A stretch of 64,000 bases of DNA from Paragorgia papillata (taxonomy: Eukaryota > Cnidaria > Anthozoa > Scleralcyonacea > Coralliidae), in assembly GCA_035771165.1 (NCBI GenBank), contig JAWNZC010000025.1, positions 2,602,501 through 2,666,500 of the forward strand, in the 5' to 3' direction. This document shows positions 1 to 10,100 of the stretch, piece by piece. The translations under genes and the position numbers were made by a program. How positions within the stretch are numbered: the stretch's first letter is position 1; each line of letters begins with the position of its first letter. The notes beneath the pieces were generated by a model. The model saw only the letters and a list, made by a program, of their open reading frames with translations. It did no database searches and was not told where the DNA came from.

Positions 1-83
1 ACTACTGCTTACTCCAAACACACTGTACTTTTTCTATTACTAAAACTAAAACTAGAGATTATCTTTTGATTTTTGTTTTGCAG

Positions 84-3000
84 GAGTCTAGGAATATTTA
101 AGAAAAAGAGTGACAAAGATAAGAAGTCGCCGACTGCTCCTCGTAAACAGGACTCGAAAAACAAAGATCACAGAAAGAGCATGGAGGATTTAATCGACGG
201 AAGTAAGCAGAGATTCCTCGTTGTTCATGGCCGTAGATTTTCAATTGTTTTGAAAAGAAAATGTGTTTGGCTTTCGAGTATATGATATAATATAGGGGAG
301 CACGGGTGGCGCGTGCTGTTAGCGCGCTGCCTCTCACCAATAGTTAAGCCCGGTTGGACGGGGTTAGTACTTGGACGGGTGACCGTTCGGGAACAGCCCC
401 GTTCTCGAGCTTGGACCATGTGAGTAGAGTTTAGTTGGTCTCTCCTGTGCTCCGAGGGTTTTTCACCGGGTTCTCCGGTTTTCCTCCCTCCGCAAAATCA
501 ACACCATCTGGGATAGGAGTGGCGCCCACCCCTGCTTTAGGGTAGCAGCTAAACGAAAGAGGGGCCTTCGGCTCCTCCGACTGCGGTCGACCTGTATGTA
601 TGTATATATGTATGTATGTATATATATGTATGTATATGATATAAAGTCATTTATAATTTTCTTTTTTATAGAACCTGAAAACAAGAGGGAACGAAAGTCT
701 TCTGAAACCAAAGCCAAGCCAGTTGAAGAAGTGCCTGCTAAGCCAGTTGCGAAACGATTACCAGACAAGCCACAGAAACCTGAGACTGCCGCTTCGAATG
801 ACCAGGAAAAGAGTGCCAAGCCTGAAGCGAAACTTCCACCAAAAACGAGCGAACAAATTAGTGCAGCATCGAAGGAGAAGGGCGAAGCTGGCGAAAAGAG
901 TGCCAAGCCTGAAGCGAAATTTCCACCGAAGACGAGCGAACAAATTAGTGCAGCATCGAAGGAGAAGGGCGAAGCTGGCGAAAAGAATGAAAAAATAGAG
1001 AAAGAAGAGGAAAAGGAAAAGGAGGAAGAAAAAGAGGAGAAAGGAAAGGAGAAGGAAAAAGAGGAGAAGGAACAGGAAGAGGAAAAAGATAAAGAAAAGG
1101 GAAAAGAAGATGAAGAGAAAACAGAAGCGGAGGCGAGCTCGCACTCAGCTGCCGCTAGTGGCGAGGCAGAAAACGCCAAACCACAACCTAAAGCGCCTCC
1201 AAAGTTTGGCGTAGGTTTGGCAGGTGGGGGAGATTTGCTCGCGGAAATGAAAAAACGACAGGAAAAAAATAACAGCGGCAATAAGGTAAGACGGATCTCG
1301 CTCAGTGCTCGCTTTTACAAAAAAAAGTTTATATTTGTGACAATTTCTTACGGTATTTTGTGGGGGGGAAATCACGGGGACATATTGAGAGATTGAGTTT
1401 TAACTACCGTTTATACAATAACGTGACTTCTGTGTGCATTTTTATTGGTTGTTGACCCTAATTTGTTAAAGAACACACACACAGATGGCATCAAATCCAC
1501 GTCAGCAGACTTGTTTTTTCGTATGTTTTTGCTGTACAAGCTGTCGTAAGTTGAACTCGGAGAAAAACTCTGAGCTCCAGACGGGACTCGAACCCACAAC
1601 CTTCCGAATGCCAGCCGGACGCTCTCACCATTGAGCCACTGGAACTCAGATGGTAGACCGAGGTTGTTTTCGATATTTATACGCCTGGGAACTAGTCAAT
1701 CCGTACGTGTGTCACAAGTACTTGTTGGGCTACAAGTCGCATTGTGTCAGTTTATTTTCAGTAAGTTTTTTGTACGTTATTAGTGTTTTTTCAGCTTGAG
1801 TTGGTAAAGACTTGTTTTTCTTTTTTCATGCTCCTAAAATCCTTTCATTAAACCACTCGAATTTTTATTGTATAAAACAAATAGATTACATTTATGTTGT
1901 AGGGATTTTTGGTCAAGGAAAATTCGAGTGTAGAATATATACATTTTAAGACCAAACCGGGACCAGTTGCGAAAAATGCAACTAATGCAACATTTCTGGT
2001 CCTGGTTTGGTCTTAAAATGTATATATTCTATACACTGGAATTTTCCTTCACCAAAAATCCCTAGAACATGCTATGTAATCGAGTGAAATGCCCAATATT
2101 ACTTAGATTACATTTACTCGACTTCGTCTCGTGTCGTACTTTTTTGTTTCTTTACACGCTGTAACGTCATCTGCGACTTATTTACAGTACACACGTACGT
2201 ACGTACGTACGGGGAAATGTAATCTGTTAAATATGGATAACACTAAAGTGCTTGGAAATATCCCTGCTTGTTTTTTATTTACCGTCTGTTGTAATTTCTT
2301 TTCGTTTTTTTCCCGGCGACCAGTCACCTGAACCTAAACCTCGTACAAGAGTTGGCACTAGTCCTGATGTTCACCGTCCTGCCGTACCAGTCCGTCCCTC
2401 GTCCACGAAACGAGCGGCGAAGACCAAGTCAGCGGCAGACCTGGTAGCCCCTGGGGAACTGGATCCGAAACCTTTACCCAAGCCGAGAGCGAGAGATGGC
2501 AAAGCAAACGAAGCAAGCAGTGAACAGAACAAGACTAAAGGTACGCGATAAGCGATTTGCTCTAAGACGTCACGTGACCCTGATCCCCTTCCTTTCATGC
2601 ATGGCTCTCCGAGACATCTATCCTTGACTAGTAAAATTATCTGGCGTTAAAGGGGATTGGCATTAAAAATTAAGTTTGTCTAATTTGAAAGAACTCATAA
2701 AATTGTAATAGAAGATCCTTTACAACTTTTTCGTATCTTTCTGCGTTTTCAAGATATTTCAATTTGTTTGATATGTAAATGAGATGGTCTCTGACGTCAG
2801 GAGTGGGGTAAAATTTTCATTTTTCATAAAATTTTCATACAGAGCAAAATCACTTACATATCTAACATGAAATGTTCAGCGTCGCAAGGAGTTTTTATGT
2901 GCACAGTTTCAAATGATTTCGCTGAACAAACTTAGAGATATAACTGGTTTTGCTACATGTGAAAATATTTTACCCCACACCTGACGTCAAAGACCATCTC

Positions 3001-5410
3001 ATTTACATATCAAACAAATTGAAATATCTTGAAAACGAAGAGAGATACGAAAAAGTTGTGAATGATGTTCTATTACAATTTTATGAGTTCTTTCAAATTA
3101 GACAAACTTAATTTTTAGTGCTATTGCCCTTTAAACAGAGTAAAAAAGTGAAGTTGTCCTAATCAGAGCGAAAGTTTTAGTTTTTGAGAACTAATTATGT
3201 ATGCAAGGTATGCCGAAAAGTGAAGCAAATGCATTGCGATTGGCTGCTGCAATACATAGGATAATACGTCACAGAACATGAAACCCCGTGAAGTCCATCA
3301 GACGGGGAGGTGGAGTGAGCGAACACCACACCGCGTCTGATAATCAGGCCAGGTTTCCAGGGGCTCTCCCCTTGACGAGTAAAATCATCTGGCGTTAGCC
3401 AGAGTAAAATTGATGAGTAAGACAAACGGCAACTGTGGCCAGTAAAAGGTTAAGCTACTTTTTTTGAGCATTGGAGTTTGAAGAACGTCTACCGATCAGG
3501 TCTGTTACATTATTGTCGCCAAGCTCTCAAATGTACCACATGCACTACACGTATACACGTACCACTTTTAACTACTTTTGCACCGGTCCGACCCGAAATC
3601 TGCACGTTTGTATAAAATAACATCTTGATTTCGTACATCTTCTATTTTGTAGAAGTGACAAAGAAGAATGATGGTGGTGACTCCAGCAAACCCGTCCCTG
3701 CCAAACCTACTCCAAAGGAGAGACCGACCGTTCCGTCACGGCCAACTGTTCCCAAACGCCCGCCCAGTATCGTACGGAATCGCGGCAACTCACAGAAAGA
3801 CCCGACTGAAGTACCAGCCATTGACGAAACAAAGGATAGAAAGTAAGTTACTGGAAAGGAAAACTTTGAATTGAATAACTCAATAAAAACTCAGTAATTC
3901 AGTTACGCCATAATCAATGGAGAAATGGTCTGGGAACTCGGCAAACTTCAAAGCGTCTATAATGAGCTGTGATTTTATGTTAGAACGCAATCTCGTTCCC
4001 AATGCCCACGTTCCCCACCCGGGAAACGAGAGACTCTGGGATAATCCGTTTCAACTCGTTACGTTATTGGCTGAATATAGTGAGCATGAGTTGGTCTGAA
4101 GTGACCGGAAGTAGAATTAATAAAACCAAAATAACAAAGATGTCGGACGACAAGACTCCAGTGAAGACGTTTCCGCGATCGATATCTTCGCCGTATGTGT
4201 GTAGATGCTGTAATTCGAGCTTCGCCAGCAACCCCATTGACTTGTTTGGGGAAAAGTCAAACAAGGAGAACATACTATCCAGATTCCGGAGAACATACTA
4301 TCGAGATTCCGCTCGGATATTTACGCATGCGTACCTCAACCGGAATAACAAGAATCCTGTGATTTGAAACGGATTATCCCAGAGTCTCTCGTTTCTCGGG
4401 TGGGGAACGTGGGCTCTGGGAACGAGATTGGTTAGAACGCTGGTGGTCGTGCACAGACCTTTTGTTTTTTGCTTATTAATATTTAAATAACATGGTTGAG
4501 CGATTGAACCCAAACGCTGCTATTGGATAATTGCTTCATTATACCAAAAATACTAGTATACATTGTCTTCACCGCGTGCGCAAGTTTGCATAACGTGAAC
4601 AAAAACTTTTGCTGAGTTTCCCGACCATATATCTCAATTGAGAAATTCAAGAACTTTCCCGGACTTTCAAGGAACTCTGATTTGAAAATCGATTCCTCTT
4701 GTCACTACTATATAGTCTATCACCAATAGATGGTGAATATTGCTCAACCAATCCGAACGAAGTTCACTGTAGTTGGTTTCTGATACTAATTATATCCATT
4801 CTTCATATCTTTTAACAAATCTTTTCGACTCTTTAGAGGGAAAACTGAGCAACAGCCAGCGGATGACAAAAATGGCAATAACCAATCACAGGAGAAAACC
4901 CCGTCAGAGAAACCACCGGAGAAACTGCCAGCGGAGAAAAAAACCGATGTCTTGCCACCGGAGAAAGAATCCGAGAAACCCCCATCGGAGAAAGAGCCCG
5001 GGGTGCCCACGAAGGACGTTTCTACGAAAGAACCCTCGGTAAAGGAACCCTCCACGAAAGAACCCACCGTGAATGAGACCCCCACGGAGAAACCTGCTGA
5101 CGACAGCAAACCTTCAGACTCTGCTTCTGCGATAGAATCTCCCGAGGAAAAGAATGAATCAGTCGGAAATAAACCGGAAGAAGGCGAAACAGACAAACCG
5201 GAGGTAGATGGCGGAAATGACAAACCAAAAGATGGCAACGACAATGAGACAGATATTTCTGATAAAAGCAAGACTTCGGCAGGCACCGAGGAACCGGCTC
5301 CTTCCGAGGGCATCACGGCGGAGGTGAACAGCGATGACGTCATAAAAAGCTCAGTGGATGTCGATGCATTGGAGGAGGCTATGAAATCATCCAAAGACAC
5401 GTCATTGTAA
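84..5410 (+). CDS. 3' part of a Pro/Lys/Glu-rich adaptor-like protein
   Basis: Five exons join in frame: 84-202, 672-1285, 2324-2540, 3653-3842 and 4837-5410 (TAA 5408-5410). All introns are GT-AG and the phases (1,0,1,2) match. About 570 residues are visible; the start lies upstream of the window. The chain is low complexity: a basic N-terminal stretch, an 87-bp tandem duplication (about 810-983), a long Lys/Glu run, then proline-rich segments. Two segments, EPKPRTR and KPLPKPRAR, fit the PxxxPR ligand of CD2AP/CIN85-type SH3 domains. The second exon ends with a possible helix, GGGDLLAEMKKRQEK. The last exon is made of PSEKEP/STKEP-type repeats and ends in DTSL, which fits a class I PDZ ligand. 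I see no folded domain. A CD2AP/CIN85-like or other cytoskeletal adaptor tail is a guess; the exon chain itself is well supported. Confidence 0.7.
295..640 (+). mobile_element. 5S-rRNA-derived SINE, copy 1
   Basis: The stretch at about 343-390 matches the internal promoter half of 5S rRNA (TTAGTACTTGGACGGGTGACC). It is followed by a shared non-ribosomal body (CCGGGTTCTCCGGTTTTCCTCC) and a TATG-rich tail. It lies in an intron of the first gene. The same head and body recur at 22306, 44572, 54650, 56945, 58430 and 58610, so this is a repeat family and not a 5S gene. Confidence 0.8.
810..983 (+). repeat. 87-bp coding tandem duplication
   Basis: Two nearly identical 87-bp units lie side by side inside an exon (about 810-896 and 897-983). 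Each encodes 29 residues, KSAKPEAK(L/F)PPKTSEQ and onward. Only a few bases differ, so the duplication is recent, and it keeps the frame. Confidence 0.85.
1572..1647 (-). mobile_element. tRNA-derived SINE head or tRNA pseudogene
   Basis: Read on the minus strand, the 76 nt fold roughly as a tRNA. The acceptor strands GAGTTCC/GGAGCTC pair, the A box is TGGCTCAATGG, the B box is GGTTCGAGTCC, and an anticodon arm shows GGC. There are extra bases between acceptor and D stem, no U8, and the DNA continues into a dispersed repeat (to about 1411). A fragment of the same sequence recurs near 52892-52925. A SINE head is more likely than a working tRNA gene. Confidence 0.5.
1903..2068. mobile_element. 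hairpin MITE
   Basis: The left arm from 1903 (GTAGGGATTTTTGGTCAAGG) and the right arm ending near 2068 are inverted copies of about 70 bp with a short loop. One arm recurs alone near 9320-9358 and 50308-50395, so this is a family. It lies in an intron of the first gene. Confidence 0.7.
2651..3130. mobile_element. TTAA-flanked MITE, family T1 copy 1
   Basis: TTAA lies on both sides (2647-2650 and 3131-3134). Long inverted arms (about 150 bp) begin AGGGGATTGGC / AGGGCAATAGC and include AAATTAAGTTTGTCTAATTTG. The element at 62407-62872 is nearly identical. TTAA target duplications are typical of piggyBac-like transposition; no transposase is present. Confidence 0.8.
3907..4640. mobile_element. 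CATAGTCAATCGAGA-type MITE (copy interrupted by a Pack-MULE)
   Basis: This is a diverged copy of a 290-bp inverted-repeat element whose best copy is 51045-51337 (ends ATAGTCAATCGAGATATGG and its complement). It is split at 3988-4430 by the 9-bp-TSD element described separately. Other copies are 19818-20108, about 31200-31510 (degraded) and 42852-43580 (inverted, split by another insertion). Confidence 0.65.
3988..4430 (+). mobile_element. Mutator-like (Pack-MULE-like) element, family M1 copy 1
   Basis: TIRs of about 70 bp start CAATCTCGTTCCC. A perfect 9-bp direct repeat GTTAGAACG flanks the element (3979-3987 and 4431-4439). It holds a short coding fragment from the ATG near 4140: [20 protein letters not shown], then [10 protein letters not shown], then [20 protein letters not shown]. 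The C-x2-C start followed by a xLFG segment resembles a ZAD/zinc-finger first exon. A 25-bp internal duplication near 4264-4304 shifts the frame after SRFR. No transposase is present. Confidence 0.8.
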
Positions 5411-6041
5411 GGATTCTTGTTTTGCCTTCACCCTCACTTCTACCCTTACCTCCACTACCACCCTCATCCCTACTACCCCCTTCACCCCCACCTTTACCCC
5501 CACCTCTACCCCCACCCGACCCCTCTAACCCCACCTTCACCCCTAAGTGTATAAACAAATGTTGCCTACCACTCCTAGTATTATCGAGGCTCTATGATTG
5601 TCTTGATAATCCCAGGGAAACTGTATTCACAAAAACCTATTTAAACATTTAGAATCACAAATAGTTAGGACCTAAACAGTTTATAACACCACTCTCGTAG
5701 AAAGAAAGAAAGAATGTAATTTTGTATGAAGCCAAAACTCTAGTGTCTAGAATGTAATGCAGAAAAAAAGATGTTTATACTTTTGTGCGAAATATTTTGA
5801 TCGATACTCGTATGCACGTTAAAATTGTCAAATGATATATTTTTGCCAATAAATTACAATGACCACCATCCGACGTTTTTTAAGCGATATCTAGAGCTTC
5901 GGAATTTAAATGCAAGGGAAGATAAAGGGGATGGTGAAGACGAACCTAATATAAACGATCAATCACCAATTCGTTTCCGATCTAAACCAATCGGAAACCT
6001 TTCTATAGTCACGTAATAACCCGTGAGAGTAGAGTCCATAC
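5411..6041 (+). other. 3' UTR and downstream DNA of the first gene
   Basis: A C-rich pyrimidine tract follows the stop (about 5428-5545). A canonical AATAAA lies at 5848-5853 and is the best poly(A) signal candidate. I see no further coding sequence. Confidence 0.5.
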
Positions 6042-6363
6042 TGTGTGTATAAAAAAAACCCGGAACCCTTAGAAAATGAATTAGTATTCTTTTAAAACAA
6101 CCTATTGTAGTAGTTTGAAAGCCCTAAAAGCGCTGCGTTATAAATTAATCAGCACGTAAGTTAAACGGGAAGAGAAAAACCTTTTAAATACTTTCACCCT
6201 ACATACACTTCAAGTTACCTGAATTTCCCAGGTGTATAAGACCGTGTTTTTACGCATCCGTGGCTCAGAGGCTGGTGTTTAGGGCTTTCAAACTACTACA
6301 ATAGGTTGTTTGAACAGAATACTAATTCATTTTCTAAGGGTTCCGGGTTTTTTTATACACACA
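6042..6363. mobile_element. MITE with about 85-bp TIRs
   Basis: The left arm (GTGTGTATAAAAAAAACCCGG onward, 6044-6130) and the right arm (6280-6362, ending TTTTATACACAC) are inverted copies. The 150-bp interior is unique and I see no ORF in it. Confidence 0.75.
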
Positions 6364-7019
6364 CTATATATATATCAAATGCATTAATAATTCATGAAGA
6401 AAACGCAAAGGAAATCAGTACCGTGTCTGTGGTTTGGATATTGGAGGAATTCCAAATATGAATTTAAATTCTCTCCTGAGTGAATGCTTTGGCATCATTG
6501 GCAATTATATTAGTATGATAAAAAATAATCTCTAAATGATCTTTATTGACCATCGAAACGCATTAACGATTATATTGGTAAATGGTAATACGAAGGAACT
6601 GACGCAAAATCTTTGGACAAAAACTTGGTCCTTTTTGAAGAATTTTATCAATTTTATGAGCAGTTCCACTATTTCACTTGTTTTGTCCGGTATGTAAATT
6701 ATTTCACTATTAAATATCATTGGTAAGATGATATTTAGATTTGTGGTTTTTATAGCCGACTGTAGTCTTCCGTTATAACTTTAGTAGAAGTTGCGCTTTA
6801 CATCAGATTTTCTAAAAAGTAAAAACAATTTGGTAATTGTTTAATTAATTTATATTAAAATTTGAACTTGTTATGCAAAGCATGGTAGCAGTATAATCCA
6901 TTAATCATGAGGGACAAGGTTACGAAATAATACTAGAAAACGAAAGTTGAAATCCTTGTGATACAAAAAACGCAAATTACTGCATGAGCAACAACCATAA
7001 AGAGAAGTTTTACCAGACC
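6364..7019. other. AT-rich intergenic DNA, nothing recognised
   Basis: Between the MITE and the PPP4R1 promoter the sequence is AT-rich and has no convincing coding potential or repeat structure. Confidence 0.4.
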
Positions 7020-7107
7020 CAGTCTTCCAAGCGTGGCGCGGACAGAGGAAGTCACGTGCTTGCGGTTTCCCAAGGCTGCAGAAGATAGTTGATTACCAAG
7101 ATGGCGG
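7020..7107 (+). promoter_or_regulatory. PPP4R1 promoter and YY1-like start-codon element
   Basis: A GC-richer island holds an ETS-like AGGAAGT (7046-7052) overlapping an E-box in GTCACGTG (7051-7058). The start codon sits in CAAGATGGCGG, which matches the YY1 consensus AANATGGCGG and places the ATG inside the factor site. This pattern is typical of TATA-less housekeeping promoters with short leaders. Confidence 0.55.
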
Positions 7108-10100
7108 GTAAGTATGAGAAGAATGATTGTAGAATTTCACCATTCGGCGTTTGCTCAATATCTGCTTTTTTATAGACATTCGGTTTTTGGTCGACGACTA
7201 CGAGAACGGCGAAGAGGACCAGGACGAAGGTAGACAGCTATTTTCTGCCCTGTGATTCCCAAGAAGCCGTAAAATAGCCATCCTGTCTGAAGCGAAAGTT
7301 TTTCCGACACGAGAGAATGATTTTCGTAGGCTAGCCAACAGCTATTTAAAGTATCATTGTCGGAATTATTCCGAGAGGGAGACTTAATCCGTTTTAACTG
7401 GTTGATCGAGTGAAACGTTTAATATACGTTCGGGGTAGTACATTAAGGTGTAAATTTAATAGAAATTAGGCATTTTAGAAAGCTATATATACGAGACTGA
7501 ACTTGTCCCGTGTCCAATGTTTGGTTTGGCATTGCTAGAAATTCTTGCGTAACGTCGCGACTCTTTTTTCTCGCCAGACGGTATCGATGGTCCGTCGGAC
7601 GATTCGTCCATGTTGGATAAAGAACTTCAAGAAGAACTGCTTTCTCCTCTAGTCAAGATGGACCGCTATATGAACAGCGAAATAATTTTTAACAGGTGAG
7701 ACAATCGGTGATTGACCAACGAGCGCTGTTTGTACATGTAGTTGTATCTCTTCACGGCTTGTCGTTGACTTCGAGTTTTGCTGTTGGCGAGCCAGCATAG
7801 AAACTACGCATGATTTTTGCATTTCATTAGGGTGTACCGATGCTTTATAAGTAAAGCTTACGATCAGTCATTTAAATCGCGCTATTTTTTTGCAGGCAAA
7901 TGGCAGCGAGGTGTGTGTTGGAGTGCTTGCGTTCTGTGAAGACTGAAGAAGACTGCTATCAAGTCTTACAACTTATGGTTCGCTTGTCCGACGATATCGG
8001 TAAAGATTACTCATTCTTATCGTTTTATTGAATTTATCTCAAGTACCACTGTGCTTTTACCGACATGTTTTCATATAAATCGATCTACAAATACGAGTTT
8101 ACACATAAACAATTTACAGTTCTAAATACTAGTATTTCTTTTCCCTAAAACATCAACTGTCTTTCAATTCAATATCATGGTCGTACGTTTGACCTGGTTC
8201 AGAAATTTGAACTGGTAAAGTATATTTGTAATAATAAATGAACGAAGATGTTATCATTTTTTTTTTGTTTTTAAACAGTACTTCTTGTTTATCTGGTAAA
8301 AGTTTTATATGTTTATTTAATGTAATATATCATCCAAATATAAATGCTCAGCTATACATTAGAAAAAGATGAGTGAAATTTGTGACAAGATAAACTTGCT
8401 GATTTAAAAGAAGGGTAATAGTGTTGGGTTTTTTTAATTTGAAGTGGGTTGTTTCCCTTAGTTTTAATCCTTCTTGATAAAAGGACATTCCATTTTATTA
8501 TTCAGCACCCAACAGGAAAGTGTAATCGTTCAAGAAAGGAACAAAGTGAAAGACGACTATTAAAGTGTGGACAATGGTTGTGTGTGGGCAATGGGAATGT
8601 GTGGATGATGGGAATGTGTGGGCAATGGTTAGGTGTGGACAATGGTTGTGTGTGGACAATGGTTGTGTGTGGGCAATGGGAATGTGTGGGCTGGTCACCG
8701 GTAAATTTTTCAGTTTGACTGGCAAATATTGTCGCTTACCGGACATCTATGACCAGTAATTTTTTTTAATACAAAATGCGTACAAGAGCAAGTAATTGTT
8801 TCTCAATAATTGCTTGTGTTTCATTTGGGGAAAAGCAGAAGTCTCGCTTCTCAAAACACCACAGGCATTGTGCCCACAGGCCACAGCCTACTATTTTAAC
8901 GCTTGCAACTCAAATTACACTCGTGCGCGATACCTCGTGGCACAGAGGCTGAGCAGCAGTCATCTGACGCTATGGCAAACAATTGTTCTGTTTGTCAGTG
9001 TCCAAATACCAAATATTTGTGCGTAAATTGTGTGGTTACCATTTGTAATGTGTGTTCCATTCCTGCTAACGAAGACGATCTTGGCTATAGCGAAGAAAAT
9101 TATCAGGTTGGGAAATGCCAAATCTGTCCAATGAGAAATGCGAGTCAATATTCATCTGTGAAGTGTCAACCGCCGCCACCGAAGAAATTGAAAACCAAGA
9201 ACAAAACACAAGCACAACTGAGTTCCTTTTTCGTAAAACCACTGCTAAGACATAGTGAAATTGCTGTTTTTTATCTTTTTTCCACCAAAGAAGTAAGCAT
9301 TTTCTTGAGAATGAACCTGCACTCGAATTTTCCTTCACCAAAAATCCCTAGAATACACTTAAAATAGGCACAAATGAAAAAAAACAAAAGATGACCGGTA
9401 AAAAATCTTCTGTGACTGCCAAATGTAATTTTTTACCGGTCATGATGACCAGTATACTTTCAAGAATTATTTTGAGGCCTGATGTGTGGTTAATGGTTAT
9501 GTGTGGTCAATGGTTATGTGTGGTTAATGGTTATGTATGGTTAATGGTAATGTGTGGTTATTGGTTATGCATAAGAAACCAAACATGTGGAAAAGGCAGA
9601 TTTTCTATTTTATAGAGGCATCAGTTCGGGTTGAGGTCATGGAACAGATTCCTCATATTGCTGTGCTGTGTGTTGAGCATAGAGGTTTACATTTTGCTAT
9701 TCCTCAATATATTTTACCAGTTGTTGTTCGCTATCTTACTGATCCCAATAATCAGGTAAAACCGTAAATGCATCTGAAGATAATAGGGGTAAAGGCTAAC
9801 CCTGTGGGACATGAGATCAGGCTACATGCATTTATATGTACGGTACATTTTACTCTGATAAAGGGCTCCACCTGAAACATCAGTATGTATATGATTACTG
9901 TACTAAAAATCTCAGCCATGTACTGTATTGGGACTGGTCTACTTGATTTATACTTAGTGATGGTCAGGCCTTGAAATAAGTGCTGGTCACTGACCGGTAA
10001 ATTTTTCAGTTTGACCAGCAAATATCAGCTTACCAGACATCTATGACCGTGCTCCCCTCCGATGCTATGGCAAAGAATAAGTGTTCTGTTTGTCAGCGTC

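Noticed and set aside
343..410. Genuine 5S rRNA gene
   Set aside because: Only the promoter half matches 5S, and the rest is a shared SINE body found at several places.
1236..1285. WH2 actin-binding motif in GGGDLLAEMKKRQEK
   Set aside because: The helix resembles WH2 starts, but the downstream LKKT-like part is missing.
1572..1647. Functional tRNA-Ala gene
   Set aside because: Irregular spacing before the D stem, a weak T stem and continuity with a dispersed repeat favour a SINE head or pseudogene.
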